A stretch of DNA of 64,000 bases. Source: Pyrus communis (Eukaryota > Streptophyta > Magnoliopsida > Rosales > Rosaceae). The notes under the pieces are model-generated. The model ran no database searches and was not told the origin of the DNA. It saw only the letters and a program-made list of their open reading frames with translations. The stretch spans positions 20,355,742-20,419,741 of the forward strand of contig NC_084811.1 of NCBI RefSeq assembly GCF_963583255.1, written 5' to 3'. The position numbers and the translations under genes are program-made. Shown here one piece after another: positions 19,801-27,361 of the stretch. Each line of letters opens with the position of its first letter. Within the stretch, counting starts at the first letter, position 1.

Positions 19801-21179
19801 CAAATGTTGATGCACAAAATCGGCTAGGACTTTGGTACAACAGAAAGTGTGAACTTTATGACCTTCGCTAGGTTGCTCTGGTCATTAGTGTGGATAAGTA
19901 TGTAAATGAATAGAGACAGGGAAGCAAATAACACAAGATGTACGTGGTTCACCCAAATTGGCTACGTCCACAGAGTAGAGGAGTTCTCATTAGTTGTGAA
20001 GGGTTTACACAAATACATAGGTTCAAGCTCTCTTTTAGTGAGTTCTAGTGAATAGTTTAGTACAAATGATATTAGGGATTATTGTGGGAGAATGATCCCC
20101 TTTTATAGAAGAGAGTTTCTAGTTTTGTTTTGACATTGACACGTGTCGTGTTGTGATTGGCCTCTGATATCGACACGTGTCGCACTATGATTGGCCTCTG
20201 ATACTGACATGTGTCGTGTTGTGATTGGCCTCCTGGTTGGAGGAAGTATCTTGTAGATCCTTGACGATATGATGTTGACCGGTGCTTAGTAGTTTCGGGA
20301 TTGATCAAGTATGGTACTAACATATCTTATAATAGATTGGGTAATCATGAATATGGAAAAGAGATGACTGACTTAATAAGGATAACATAGTACACGATAT
20401 AACTATGGTTGATATGATGTCATGGTAAGTAAGGGGCAAGAAAGGTGTCCCTTCAAGAAGCTTGGTGGTGAATCCACGTTCTCCATAGGCTTGTCTATAC
20501 TGTGTTCCTTAACTTGTTACTTGGATGAGTAACTCATTGATGACCTTTCAAGCGGGAAGTGACAGACTAAATTTTTCGTATTAAAGACGTCTGACTGTCA
20601 TTCCTATTGTAAGTAATTAACAAGGTGCAGTATTTCTGTTCTTCTTTATTATAATTAGCATTCTTTTTTCCCGCTTAAAACTCAAATTTGTAATTTGTAA
20701 GTACTGCCAGAACCGTATATGAGTGTTAAGCTTATCTTTTAGTTTCTTTGGTCGCTAACCCGCTGATACTCTTACAGTAGCCATTTTATATTTCTTCGCG
20801 CTGTGTGACTCATCACTTTGCACTTTATTTTTGACACTTTTCAGTGTAGCTTAGATAAGAATCGCCGGTGTGATGAGCTAATATATTGTTATGTTTTTAT
20901 GTCTTTTAAAATTCTAGTATTGTTCATGTTGATTTTCAGGATATGGTAACGGAAGTGCAAATTGCACTGTATTCGACAGAGTCAGAATTCAATGGCAACC
21001 CAGAAGATGAGGGCGACTCGGAGATGCTTATAGAGCAGCAGTTTGAAGCACTGCAAACGGCCTTAAAGATACCTAATAAGGGGTCTGAAGCTCGTTTGAT
21101 GGCATCAAAGAAGTTTCTTACCTTATTTAGGTCAGGTAAGTTGGGTACTTTCATCCTCGATGATAATCCGCCATCATGA
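4878..21179 (+). CDS. SIN2: SIN2/YlqF-type circularly permuted GTPase, seven exons, last intron interrupted by a retrotransposon
   Basis: Proposed exons: 4878-5159, 5249-5326, 5420-5561, 5687-5757, 6134-6230, 6666-6883 and 20940-21179 (375 residues, phases consistent throughout). GTPase motifs come in the permuted order of the YlqF/MTG1 family: DARIP at residues 57-61, NKKD (G4) at 83-86, the P-loop GVPNVGKSA (G1) at 145-153, PGVTQD at 181-186 and DTPG (G3) at 202-205. The family acts in ribosome assembly, and Arabidopsis SIN2 is a mitochondrial member needed for ovule integument growth. The final exon carries the expected acidic C-terminal region. It lies 14 kb from exon 6 because a 12.8-kb element sits in the intron. 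Oddities: exons 4 and 6 end before TTGAAG and TTAACA, not GT; using the GT one base upstream shifts the frame. A GT at 6899 would rescue exon 6 with five extra residues, but nothing equivalent rescues exon 4. Function may therefore be impaired. Confidence 0.85.
6884..7551 (+). other. left part of the SIN2 last intron
   Basis: Intron sequence between exon 6 and the retrotransposon. It holds T-tracts near 7020 and 7297 and no coding signal. Together with 20328-20939 it suggests an original intron of roughly 1.3 kb. TATCT at 7547-7551 is the left copy of the target duplication. Confidence 0.7.
7552..8069 (-). repeat. 3' LTR of the Tat-like element (left copy)
   Basis: 518 bp, starting TGTTGATGCA and ending TACAAACA on the plus strand. 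It carries the same promoter layout as the right copy: a TATA-like box near 7848-7856 (minus strand) and three 34-bp repeats at about 7885-7985, each with a G-box-like palindrome and an ATTGG (inverted CCAAT). Confidence 0.92.
8070..8079 (-). other. polypurine tract
   Basis: On the minus strand this reads AGGGGAGCAC, directly before the 3' LTR, which is where plus-strand DNA synthesis is primed. A close relative recurs internally near 11142-11151. Confidence 0.6.
8080..9407. mobile_element. 3' internal region of the Tat-like element, no sense ORF
   Basis: This is sequence between the polypurine tract and the antisense-ORF flank. Several modules recur: the phrase GATGATATG(A/G)G(A/T)TACT(C/T)TTG near 8531, 8720, 9282 and 9311, and CAATCAGT...AGATC near 8428 and 9199. 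The block 8070-8170 is repeated at 11142-11245. The short ORFs here are broken and show no domains. Confidence 0.6.
9408..10137 (+). repeat. imperfect tandem duplication upstream of the antisense ORF
   Basis: Two diverged copies of a roughly 350-390-bp unit, about 9408-9798 and 9799-10137. Shared landmarks include a TTGGCAGGT or TTGCAAGTT core, TAACTTTGTCAGAG (9587 and 9974), TGATGT(T/C)GCGTGTG(A/G)GA and GTGCCTCTTCGATTT (9704 and 10090). A 60-bp sub-block is repeated once more inside the first unit, at 9681 and 9747. Confidence 0.65.
10138..10267 (+). promoter_or_regulatory. possible leader or promoter of the antisense ORF
   Basis: A TATA-like TTTTATAGG lies near 10142-10150, about 120 bp before the first ATG of the antisense ORF. 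GTTTGTAG near 10191-10198, followed by a pyrimidine-rich stretch, could instead be a splice acceptor of a leader intron. Neither is proven. Confidence 0.3.
10268..10933 (+). CDS. antisense coiled-coil ORF within the retrotransposon
   Basis: A plus-strand reading frame, opposite to gag-pol, between integrase and the 3' LTR. The 203-codon part 10322-10933 is open. An ATG at 10268 lies in the same frame, followed by 13 sense codons and a TAA at 10310-10312; reading resumes at the ATG at 10322. The middle (about residues 75-130 counted from 10322) is rich in Leu, Glu, Lys, Gln and Arg with heptad-like spacing and looks like a coiled coil. The tail holds three imperfect repeats of about 18 residues rich in Pro, Ser and Leu (S.G.LP.TEAPN...PLVP). 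No enzyme motif is seen. I recall closely similar predicted proteins from apple-group genomes, so the ORF is likely conserved in the family. The early stop may be specific to this copy. Function unknown. Confidence 0.6.
10934..11483. mobile_element. 3' flank of the antisense ORF with a second polypurine-like module
   Basis: 11142-11245 is a diverged copy of 8070-8170, the sequence next to the 3' LTR. AGTCCCCCAAGTCTC occurs both at 11258 and at 8353. An AATAAA-like signal (ATTAATAAATAAG, near 11008-11020) follows the antisense ORF by about 80 bp and could serve as its poly(A) signal. A T-rich tract starts at 11418. Confidence 0.5.
11484..12540. repeat. nested tandem repeat (GTTGAAGCTTTG family)
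   Basis: About 1 kb built from imperfect 12-18-bp units such as GTGTTGAAGCTTTGTAG and GTAGGTGAAGCTTTT. From about 11990 these are organised into roughly 140-180-bp repeats that each contain TTGGGCA(C/A)(C/T)ATAAATTGATT, CTTGATCAAGAGT and GAATTGTAGTTGCTCT, at about 11995, 12136, 12275 and 12448, with a degraded copy near 12690. The 226-codon minus-strand ORF at 11484-12164 is produced by the repeat and is not taken as a gene. A T-tract of about 27 follows at 12548-12576. Confidence 0.8.
12960..13330. repeat. short tandem repeats (CACCTGGTTGGTGGCATGAAG)
   Basis: Imperfect units of about 40-60 bp built around CACCTGGTTGGTGGCA, seen near 13069, 13107, 13170, 13216 and 13258. They alternate with GAGTACA(A/G)GTTGTAC and GATGAGTTC(C/T)TT. 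They lie between the integrase end and the larger repeat array and have no sense ORF. Confidence 0.65.
13692..14525 (-). pseudogene. integrase core and C-terminal region of the Tat-like polyprotein
   Basis: A 277-codon open stretch with the retroviral-type integrase triad: Asp20 (TVDYF), Asp60 (VTDNG) and Glu96, exactly 35 residues between the last two. The C-terminal region carries a WDGPF motif of the GPY/F module. The upstream boundary is an in-frame TAG at 14535-14537 in a position where the family normally has Trp, so the domain is cut off from the rest of pol. The domain itself looks intact. Confidence 0.85.
14535..15323 (-). pseudogene. second RNase H-like domain and integrase zinc-binding domain
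   Basis: 262 open codons. The first part (NNETEYEAL, FSDSQLVV, NSHADALA) is the additional plant-type RNase H found after the normal RT-RNase H in Tat elements. The last third has the integrase HHCC pattern (H..H about 30 residues before CDKCQ). Upstream, a TGA near 15348 separates it from the preceding frame in a stretch where relatives read through. Confidence 0.8.
15348..16436 (-). pseudogene. reverse transcriptase (C-terminal half) and first RNase H, broken by stops
   Basis: The 16436-15933 part holds the catalytic YVDD box near 16269-16280 and the FLGFMI thumb region. It ends at a TGA at 15933-15935 just after KYIT; another stop lies near 15772. RNase H-related sequence follows, with a PVYYASKAL-type motif and then the open part 15689-15348. 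Tryptophan or arginine codons are the likely ancestors of these stops. Confidence 0.8.
16443..17753 (-). pseudogene. protease and reverse transcriptase (N-terminal half)
   Basis: 436 open codons. An aspartic protease active site (VDTGTS) lies near residue 88 (about 17490), and the RT fingers/palm start (RICVDYTDLN, DSFPLP, FMDAYSGYN) near the end. It stops at a TAA at 16443-16445 directly after the SGYN motif, where the family continues with a glutamine codon. A single C-to-T change therefore probably split RT in two. Confidence 0.85.
17760..18736 (-). pseudogene. gag: capsid-like domain and zinc knuckle, frameshifted
   Basis: 18736-18359 matches the Retrotrans_gag capsid region (GGALNWYCRL, RKLFVSQH, YASRFNHEY). 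After a stop near 18357-18361 a basic, Gln/Pro-rich stretch follows at 18286-17777. The nucleocapsid knuckle CGYHEYNGHDSKKC lies in another frame at 17984-17760, so at least one frameshift falls between them. Gag binds element RNA and packages it. Confidence 0.8.
18737..19780 (-). pseudogene. gag N-terminal region, degraded
   Basis: Overlapping short minus-strand frames (19815-19540, 19553-19242, 19410-19057) look like one ancestral N-terminal gag region broken by frameshifts. The first contains a short charged helix, KQRKKERKRF, followed by a coiled-coil-like segment. No conserved domain is assigned. Confidence 0.5.
19785..19802 (-). other. primer-binding site
   Basis: On the minus strand the sequence reads TGGCGCCGTCTGTGGGAA, two bases downstream of the 5' LTR. 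TGGCGCC starts are common tRNA-primer sites in plant Ty3/gypsy elements. The exact tRNA was not determined. Confidence 0.7.
19805..20322 (-). repeat. 5' LTR of the Tat-like element (right copy), with promoter elements
   Basis: 518 bp. On the minus strand U3 has three 34-bp repeats at about 20138-20240, each with a CCAAT box and a palindrome of the GACACGTGTC type (20138-20147, 20172-20181 and a variant GACATGTGTC at 20206-20215). A TATA box (TATAAAAGGGG, minus strand) follows at about 20097-20107. CACGTG is the G-box/ABRE core bound by bZIP and bHLH factors, so this LTR has the layout of a regulated pol II promoter directed to the left. Confidence 0.9.
20328..20939 (+). other. right part of the SIN2 last intron
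   Basis: Intron sequence between the right target duplication and exon 7. It ends in TTGATTTTCAG, a normal acceptor with a T-rich tract. No coding signal. Confidence 0.7.
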
Positions 21180-22332
21180 AACATTTTATTTGACAATGAC
21201 GGCCCTCGTGCTTTTACTTCTCTTCTTTAACTTTACATAGATAGACTTGTACATGTGGTCCGTTTAACCCGGACACTTCTTTGTGTATGCTCTGAATCGC
21301 AATCGCAATCGACATCCCCATGACAGCTGTTGAGCCGTTGTCATAAATATCATCACCAGCACCGAAACTTGATTCAACCACCACCACCACCACTTGTATT
21401 CTCAAACTGATGCATTGAAACAATAATTGAGAAGTCAGCATACACATTTGAATTCATGAATTACACAGACGGCTTGCCAAACAAGAGTAATACTGGGACT
21501 TCAAATCTCATATTTCATATATCATCATCAACACCGATATTTCAAATTACTAATTTGAAGTCCCAGTAAAACTCATATTTCATATTTCATATGAGTTTTA
21601 CTGGAACTCTACTTCAAATTACATATTTCTTTATGTTGTGTGCACCTGTTGAGAGTACGAATTTAATGTTGAGGAAGTAAATCATTGCATGAGAGAATGC
21701 TTGAATGATTTTACTCAGTAACTCCTCTCGATATTTTTTCAATTGGTTTTTAGTTGCATGTTCACGTTGTAAGTTGAATAGTATGCGAGTTGAGAGCAGC
21801 GTGCGGTTGGATTTTATTTATGAGAGAGACTGATGAAGGATCCACCACCTGAAACAAGTAACAAAGCTATTAAGTGAGGATACAGTTTCGAATAGACATG
21901 GGCCCTCTATGCTTCAGTCCAATGCATGGCGATGCCAAGTTTTATAGGGCTTTACCCATTTTGTATTAAAAGTACCCACGACTACCCAACCCCAACCTAA
22001 GTCCTATAACGCCACGAAGGGAACGTTTAAAATAACAAAAAAAAAAGAAAATAAAAAGTGAAAGCGAAATGATTGTCAAACAACCGACATAGTTACTTGA
22101 ATAGAATAGAAAATTGAAATTAATTTGATTCCTAACTTTCACGTGTTACTAAAATATGCGGTATCAAATTCATTCTATTTTATAACTTTCTCAGTGTTCA
22201 TTACCGCATTGAAAAATCGAGAGTATTGTGGGTCGCACCTTAAAATATGTAACCTAATATCCCCTTTCCTTATTTCTCTTCCTCAATTCATGACTATTCT
22301 AGTCATTTTATTTAGTACAATGATATGTTACA
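21180..22332. other. intergenic spacer after SIN2 with a short hairpin
   Basis: 3' flank of the GTPase gene. A near-perfect inverted repeat lies at about 21563-21607 (CCAGTAAAACTCATAT and its reverse complement), probably part of a small inverted-repeat element at about 21485-21610. No gene is supported. Confidence 0.5.
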
Positions 22333-22473
22333 TTAAGAGGAGGGAGAAATTCAGCTAAGCCACACAATGTGTAATCTAATTTGGTATCGAATTCGCCATC
22401 TACGAAATTCGACCTAAATACCTCTCAAATACAAGTGAAAAGGAATATCATCGGACCATAGTAGTGAGTGGTC
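22333..22473 (-). mobile_element. SINE fragment of the same family as 288-492
   Basis: Reading the minus strand, CACTTGTATTTGAGAGGTAT, then TCGAATTTCG and TTACACATTGTGTGGCTTAG follow the order of the SINE at 288-492. There is no long A tail. Box B is degenerate. Confidence 0.6.
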
Positions 22474-22539
22474 TAGTCATTTCATGTAAATGAAAGATGT
22501 ATCATAAGTTTACCAAATTTTGTAAGGGCTACTACAAAT

Positions 22540-22686
22540 TTCTGGACCAAAAATGCTACCCTTACCACATATTTGTACCACCTCTCTAATAGAAATGAGA
22601 CTCACATATTTTGTCTGGCCCTAACTCTATTAGAGAAAAGATACAAATGCCGGTACAAATATGTGATAAGTATACCATTACTCTTT
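22540..22686. repeat. small inverted-repeat (MITE-like) element
   Basis: The arms CACATATTTGTACC (near 22577) and GGTACAAATATGTG (near 22652), together with CTCTAATAG and CTATTAGAG, form a foldback of about 145 bp. No target duplication was assigned. Confidence 0.45.
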
Positions 22687-22879
22687 ATGAACTACTCTCT
22701 GTATATATTGTCTATGAATAATCTTATGATGAAACCTTAACTATTTGAATAAATTAAAGATATGATCAAGATAAAAGAAAACGTAAGCTCAACTACCGTA
22801 TACCATCCATACCCATGTTCTGAAGCATCCTACTTTATGAGAGAACGTGTTTCGGCCGTCGCTAGGGCTAGGGTGTGCT

Positions 22880-22886
22880 TATAAAT
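22880..22886 (+). promoter_or_regulatory. TATA box of the ABCG first exon
   Basis: TATAAAT about 60 bp upstream of the ABCG start codon at 22941. This spacing allows a short 5' UTR and suggests the promoter end of the gene is preserved. Confidence 0.5.
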
Positions 22887-22940
22887 GTGAGAACAGTATT
22901 TCTACAGTTTGCAGTGAGCATTGAGCACAACTGTGTAAAA

Positions 22941-23175
22941 ATGGCAGAGAGGTCGACAGAGAATAATGATAATAATAGATCAGCTGGAGGTGCAGGTGCA
23001 GGGAAGTATTTGGTGTGGGAGGACATAACGGTGGCGGTGGTGGCGAACTTTAAAAATGGTGCAACGTCGAGAAAGTTGCTAAATGGGATTAGTGGCTACG
23101 CTGAGCCTGACCGGATGATGGCACTCATGGGTCCTTCTGGCTCTGGAAAATCAACCGTACTTGATGCCTTGGCTG
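22941..23175 (+). pseudogene. orphan first exon of a half-size ABCG (WBC-type) transporter
   Basis: An open first exon of 78 codons plus one base, ending at a GT donor (GCTG|GTATAT). It encodes YLVWEDITV, then [20 protein letters not shown] and the Walker A loop GPSGSGKST followed by DALAG, in the order found at the N-terminus of ABCG11/12/15-like half transporters. These export cutin, wax or other lipids at the plasma membrane. The next exon should encode GRL... and a VTQ-type Q-loop. No such exon, no ABC signature (about 100 residues on), no Walker B and no membrane helices were found up to 27 kb. A later exon could lie beyond an unrecognised insertion, but a 5' fragment is more likely. Its start codon and TATA box look normal. 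Confidence 0.7.
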
Positions 23176-25869
23176 GTATATATATTCATACATCTCCTCC
23201 TCCTCCTCTCACTCTCTCGATGACAGAATCCGAAGATTTTGTTTTATCGTAGAAAAAAATTTATTTTGCTACACAAGCACATACGTTATGGTGTTTGACT
23301 TGTCTAGTCGTTCCCTTCAAAACACCATGGTCTTATAGGTTAAAATGCTTGTTTGAGCTTCTGCTTCAGGAAAAAAAAAAAGAAAAAAAAAAAGAGAACT
23401 AAGAAATTATTATTAATTCAACATCAATCAGTTGGGTTAAACAAAAATAATACTAAACCATGGCCATTTATGATCTTCATGAGTAATCTAAAAATCTTGA
23501 GTAATCAATGTTTTTGCATGGAATCCAAACTAATGATGTTTATATTGATAGGCTCGTTTATAACTATTTCCTTTTTGTTTTAATTTCAATTTTTTTTTTT
23601 TTTTTTTTTTTTTTAACAGAGGAAAAGTATAGAAGAGAAAAGAGGGATGAGCAAAAGTGAAGGAAGGATGGAGGGAACGAAGTGGAAGAATACACTAAAA
23701 ATGAAAATGAAAAACAAATTTGAATCATTTTTTTTTTCTTACGTTCTTCTTCATTTGTCTCTCCTCCCTCCCCCCACCCACTCTCCACCCTTCATTCACT
23801 ATTTCAATCCTCATTCTTTGATATACGCTTCTTTTATCTATATGAAAAGTTGAAAACCAAAAATAAAACTTGAATTAATTATCAACACTCTGTTGTTGTT
23901 TTCATTTTTCAGGGTCCAACTGCATGACTCCTCTAAGAACTCATGAGATTCTGACCAGAAGCGCAGTTAAGTCTAACACGTAATAATTATGATCACATAT
24001 TAAATATGAGTATAAAACCAATTGACAATTAAACAAAAAGAATCAAAATATTTTAATAACTAACACATATTTGCATTCCCACATCCCATGTAAGGTTGAT
24101 ATTCTCAACAAACACTAGTTCCAATAGGGTTTTACTTTATTTTGGTTGCAACTTGTAACTTGAGTTTTGCATAATGTGTGATATAATATTTCTTTTTGAA
24201 TGTGAAAGAAGGGACCAAAGGCTATGTGAGATACAACACTTGCATATAGTTGTATACCTTTTGGGGATTTGGACATGTGCAATTAAATTATATTAAATCT
24301 TTAAAATCTTTGAGATCTTTAAAAACCCAAGAGAAAAGGCATGCTCTTGGTATAAAGATTAATATTTTAATATCATGTGACTTGGATAGTGCACAAGAAA
24401 TATTCTATGCTTCTCACGCATGTTTGTGCATTTAGTTGTATGCATCTTACTTTCTTTTTTGTTTAAATTCGATCCTTTTTTTATGATAAAAATTAAAGAG
24501 GAAGAGAGTTTGAATCAAAAGCGCAATAGATTGAGGAATAAAACTTTATCAGTCAGTACAATCCATGCTTGCCAAGAACACGTATACTTGTTCTAGTTGT
24601 ATCATAATTCTACAGTTGTGTGAATTGGGGAGGGTATCAACATCTTCACCTTCCTCCATCTAGCTTCAATTATGCATTGAATATTTTCAATATTATTGTT
24701 ATTGTACTTTCGTATTTCAGTGATATGAGTTTCTCTAAATTTGGTGCTATGCACTCTATGCATAATTCTAATAATCTTTCTTTGAATGAACACTTTTGTA
24801 CTACTTTTGTCATGAAATTGTCAAACAAAGAGATTAACAAATTTCATGCCATGCAGAGTTTGAACTACATATGTGCCCCGTAGCCGCCTCCATGTGAGAG
24901 AATTTGGGAACATTTACAAAAAGAGAGGTTGAGATCAAAAGAGCTTTGCTCTTTAAGTATCAAAGAGTAATAAAAGAAGGGTTGAGATTTAACTAGATCA
25001 TCTTAAGCATCAAAATATAAGAAAGAACAGTTGAGATTTAACTAAATAATGTTTAATTAAATCTCAACCTCTCGCTCGTGAAAAATAGTAAAATAAATGA
25101 CATTGTGTTTATGTCACATTTCATTACGATTCTTTTAGTGAGCTTTTAATTTTAGATTAACCCTATGGGTTAAAAAAAATACTATTAATCAAGTCGTCAT
25201 GATAAAAGTCTGTTAACAATCACAGTACAAATCGAAATTTTCTGTCAAAAGTGTCTGGACATGGAGGGCCTAAATAAAATTTGGGAAACTTGTATAGGAG
25301 ATGTGAAATGATGAAAAGGTCTTTAATTTTGTTGTCGAGTTTAACTTAATTATATATTATTAAAAATACATTGTTTTTTAAAAGAAAAAAAATAAATAAA
25401 AAATAGATATTTTCCTCAACTGAAGAAACCAATAAGCTCAACGGCTAGTTTTTTTGGCAGGGGTATCCTCCTATGCAATGTCAATCGCGAATTGCAAAAC
25501 CAAGTGGCATGTGGTCCCCTCTATATCTGCTACCTTTATCATTGATCATTTCTTAAAAAGAATGGCCAATTGTATTTTACAACCTTCAGATCTGGGTGAC
25601 TTCCAAAATGAGCAACGAAGTTTTAATTGTCTCACGTTGCATTGTAAAGTCTTACAATTGTATCAAATTTGTGTTAGTGGTCTTACTGAATTTATGATAG
25701 TTCATTAAAAATTAATGATGTGGTGATCTTAAGACACTTAACGTGTAAGTCGCATTTCCACCAAATTGGAAAAGAAAACTCATCAAGTTAAGGGAGGATT
25801 AAACATTCAAAGAAACAAAAAATGTAAATTGATATATTTTTCAAACCTCATTGTCAAACAAACTCACCA
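23176..25869. other. intergenic or former intron region, no supported exon
   Basis: AT-rich, with A-tracts near 23371 and a T-tract near 23590-23614. The acceptor-like TTTTTCAG near 23905-23912 is followed by a short open stretch that does not match ABCG exon 2. An inverted pair AGAGAGGTTGAGAT / ATCTCAACCTCTC (about 24921 and 25061) marks a possible small foldback element. Confidence 0.4.
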
Positions 25870-25958
25870 GTTCGAAGTATCGAACTCGAAACCTTCCATA
25901 TTTTTTTGTTTATTAGAAGCCACAGTCCGTGCTCTTATCACTTGACCACTTGTTGTGC
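25870..25958 (-). mobile_element. tRNA-like SINE head
   Basis: On the minus strand AGTGGTCAAGTGATAAGAG resembles box A, and GAGTTCGATAC about 55 bases later resembles box B. The clover-leaf arms are not intact, so this is scored as a SINE rather than a tRNA gene. Confidence 0.45.
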
Positions 25959-27361
25959 TTCCATACCTTTGCTACTTGGATGGATGCAATAATGCATTCT
26001 TCTGACTATATTCACATGCATGGAGAATAGTTATGACATTTATATAACTCTATGAATAATACCTTAAAAAATAGATATTTAGAGAGATCCTTTATTGATT
26101 CACGTGTGATGAACTTGTTTGGTTGTTTGGCAAACAGAAAAACAATCGTACACGTGCTCATATTTGTAGGTTGCCACATAAATATTTATATTATCAAACT
26201 GTAAATCTAAATTACGTGTTTGTATAGATATTAATTCGATTAAGGGTTCAAATCGAGTCAACAAAATAAGCATTTTATGTTGTCAGATTGTGAGACAAGA
26301 GAATCTTCTTGTTTAGTCAATGTTCTTAAATAAAATTAGCAAAAAATAAAAAGGAAGAGTAGATAATAAAATCTTGCAGGAGAAACTAAGATGCAGAAAC
26401 ATATGGTTAAGGATGCAGACAAAAGGGATACAGGCTGCCTAACGCTGGAAGCATGCATGGTGGGTTCAAATGCATAAAGATGTAGTTTCCTATCAATGTT
26501 TCGGCCTAAAAGATGCATGTGCCAATCATAGAGGATGTAAAAACCATTCAACTAGAATATATGATAATTGCAAAAAATATAACTAGGGAACATGGCTAAA
26601 TTTATAAATAAAACTAGGGCATTGGTCTCTAGAATTTAACGAAATTGGTATTTCGGCCTCACAAAAAATTCATGAGTACTGGTCGTTGGATTTGTCACTA
26701 CTTAAAACAACGGTCTTTACAGATGATATTGTTAATTCTTTCATCCAAATTAAAAGGATTAAAAAAGTATGGATGGAAGTTCTAACGATTGTTAACCAAA
26801 ATGACCATTATTTCATAAGAGTTCAAGATCAATACTCACAAATGTTTAGTACAATGATCAAAACTCGAATAAAACTAAACTTCAGAAACCAATGCTCCAA
26901 TTATCCCAAGTTCATGAGCCAGCCAATTTTTCAGTGTTCATAAGTCAACGTCACCATTAAAGACAAACACAATGCCCCATAAGCTTGTTGAACTTACAGA
27001 CCAACAGAGATATCCATCGACAAAAGAATGGCAGAAAGAAACAAAAATTGGAGTCTTGAATTTGCAGCAAAGTTAGACAACAGAGAATAAAAAGTTCAAT
27101 TTGTTACAAATTCACTTGAATGGAAAAAAAATTGCTTTTGAGGCAGAAAGCTAAATGGTAAAAGTAAACGGGTGCAAGAAGAAAAGAATAAAGTTGCTCA
27201 AAACATCGAAGTATTTACCAAAATCAAGTGTCTTTGTGCAATTCTAAATTTACAAAGGTCACATTTATATACAGCAATAATCTTCCTAGTACACATTTTA
27301 TGCATCTACAACCTTCAAAATGATTCATGCAAGGTAAAAAATGTAAGTAAAACCATCAGAA
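25959..27361. other. 3' flank of the first GT61 gene
   Basis: AT-rich spacer and probable 3' UTR of the minus-strand GT61 gene. Short ORFs at 26336-26551 and 26686-26943 have no recognisable domain. Confidence 0.4.

Larger units (their letters stand above)
7552..20322 (-). mobile_element. Ty3/gypsy LTR retrotransposon, Tat-like, defective
   Basis: A complete structural element on the minus strand. The LTRs are 7552-8069 and 19805-20322, both 518 bp with TG...CA ends, and are flanked by the 5-bp duplication TATCT at 7547-7551 and 20323-20327. In element order (right to left) it has a 5' LTR, a TGGCGCC-type primer site, gag, protease, reverse transcriptase, RNase H, a second RNase H-like domain, integrase, a 5.6-kb non-coding or antisense region, a purine tract and a 3' LTR. 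Domain order PR-RT-RH-IN places it in Ty3/gypsy, and the extra RNase H after RT-RH is typical of the Tat lineage. Several in-frame stops and shifts break gag-pol, so it cannot act alone. By eye the two LTRs differ at about 20 of 518 positions, with no indels. Confidence 0.93.

Noticed and set aside
21135..21140. Perfect splice donor (GTAAGT) inside the last SIN2 exon
   Set aside because: Reading through it gives the expected conserved C-terminus and stop, so it is treated as a cryptic site only.
23905..23975. Second exon of the ABCG transporter after TTTTTCAG
   Set aside because: The translation after the acceptor does not resemble the GRL...VLLNG region expected after Walker A and soon reaches a stop.
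25870..25958. tRNA gene
   Set aside because: Box A and box B-like motifs are present but acceptor and anticodon arms do not pair; better explained as a SINE head.
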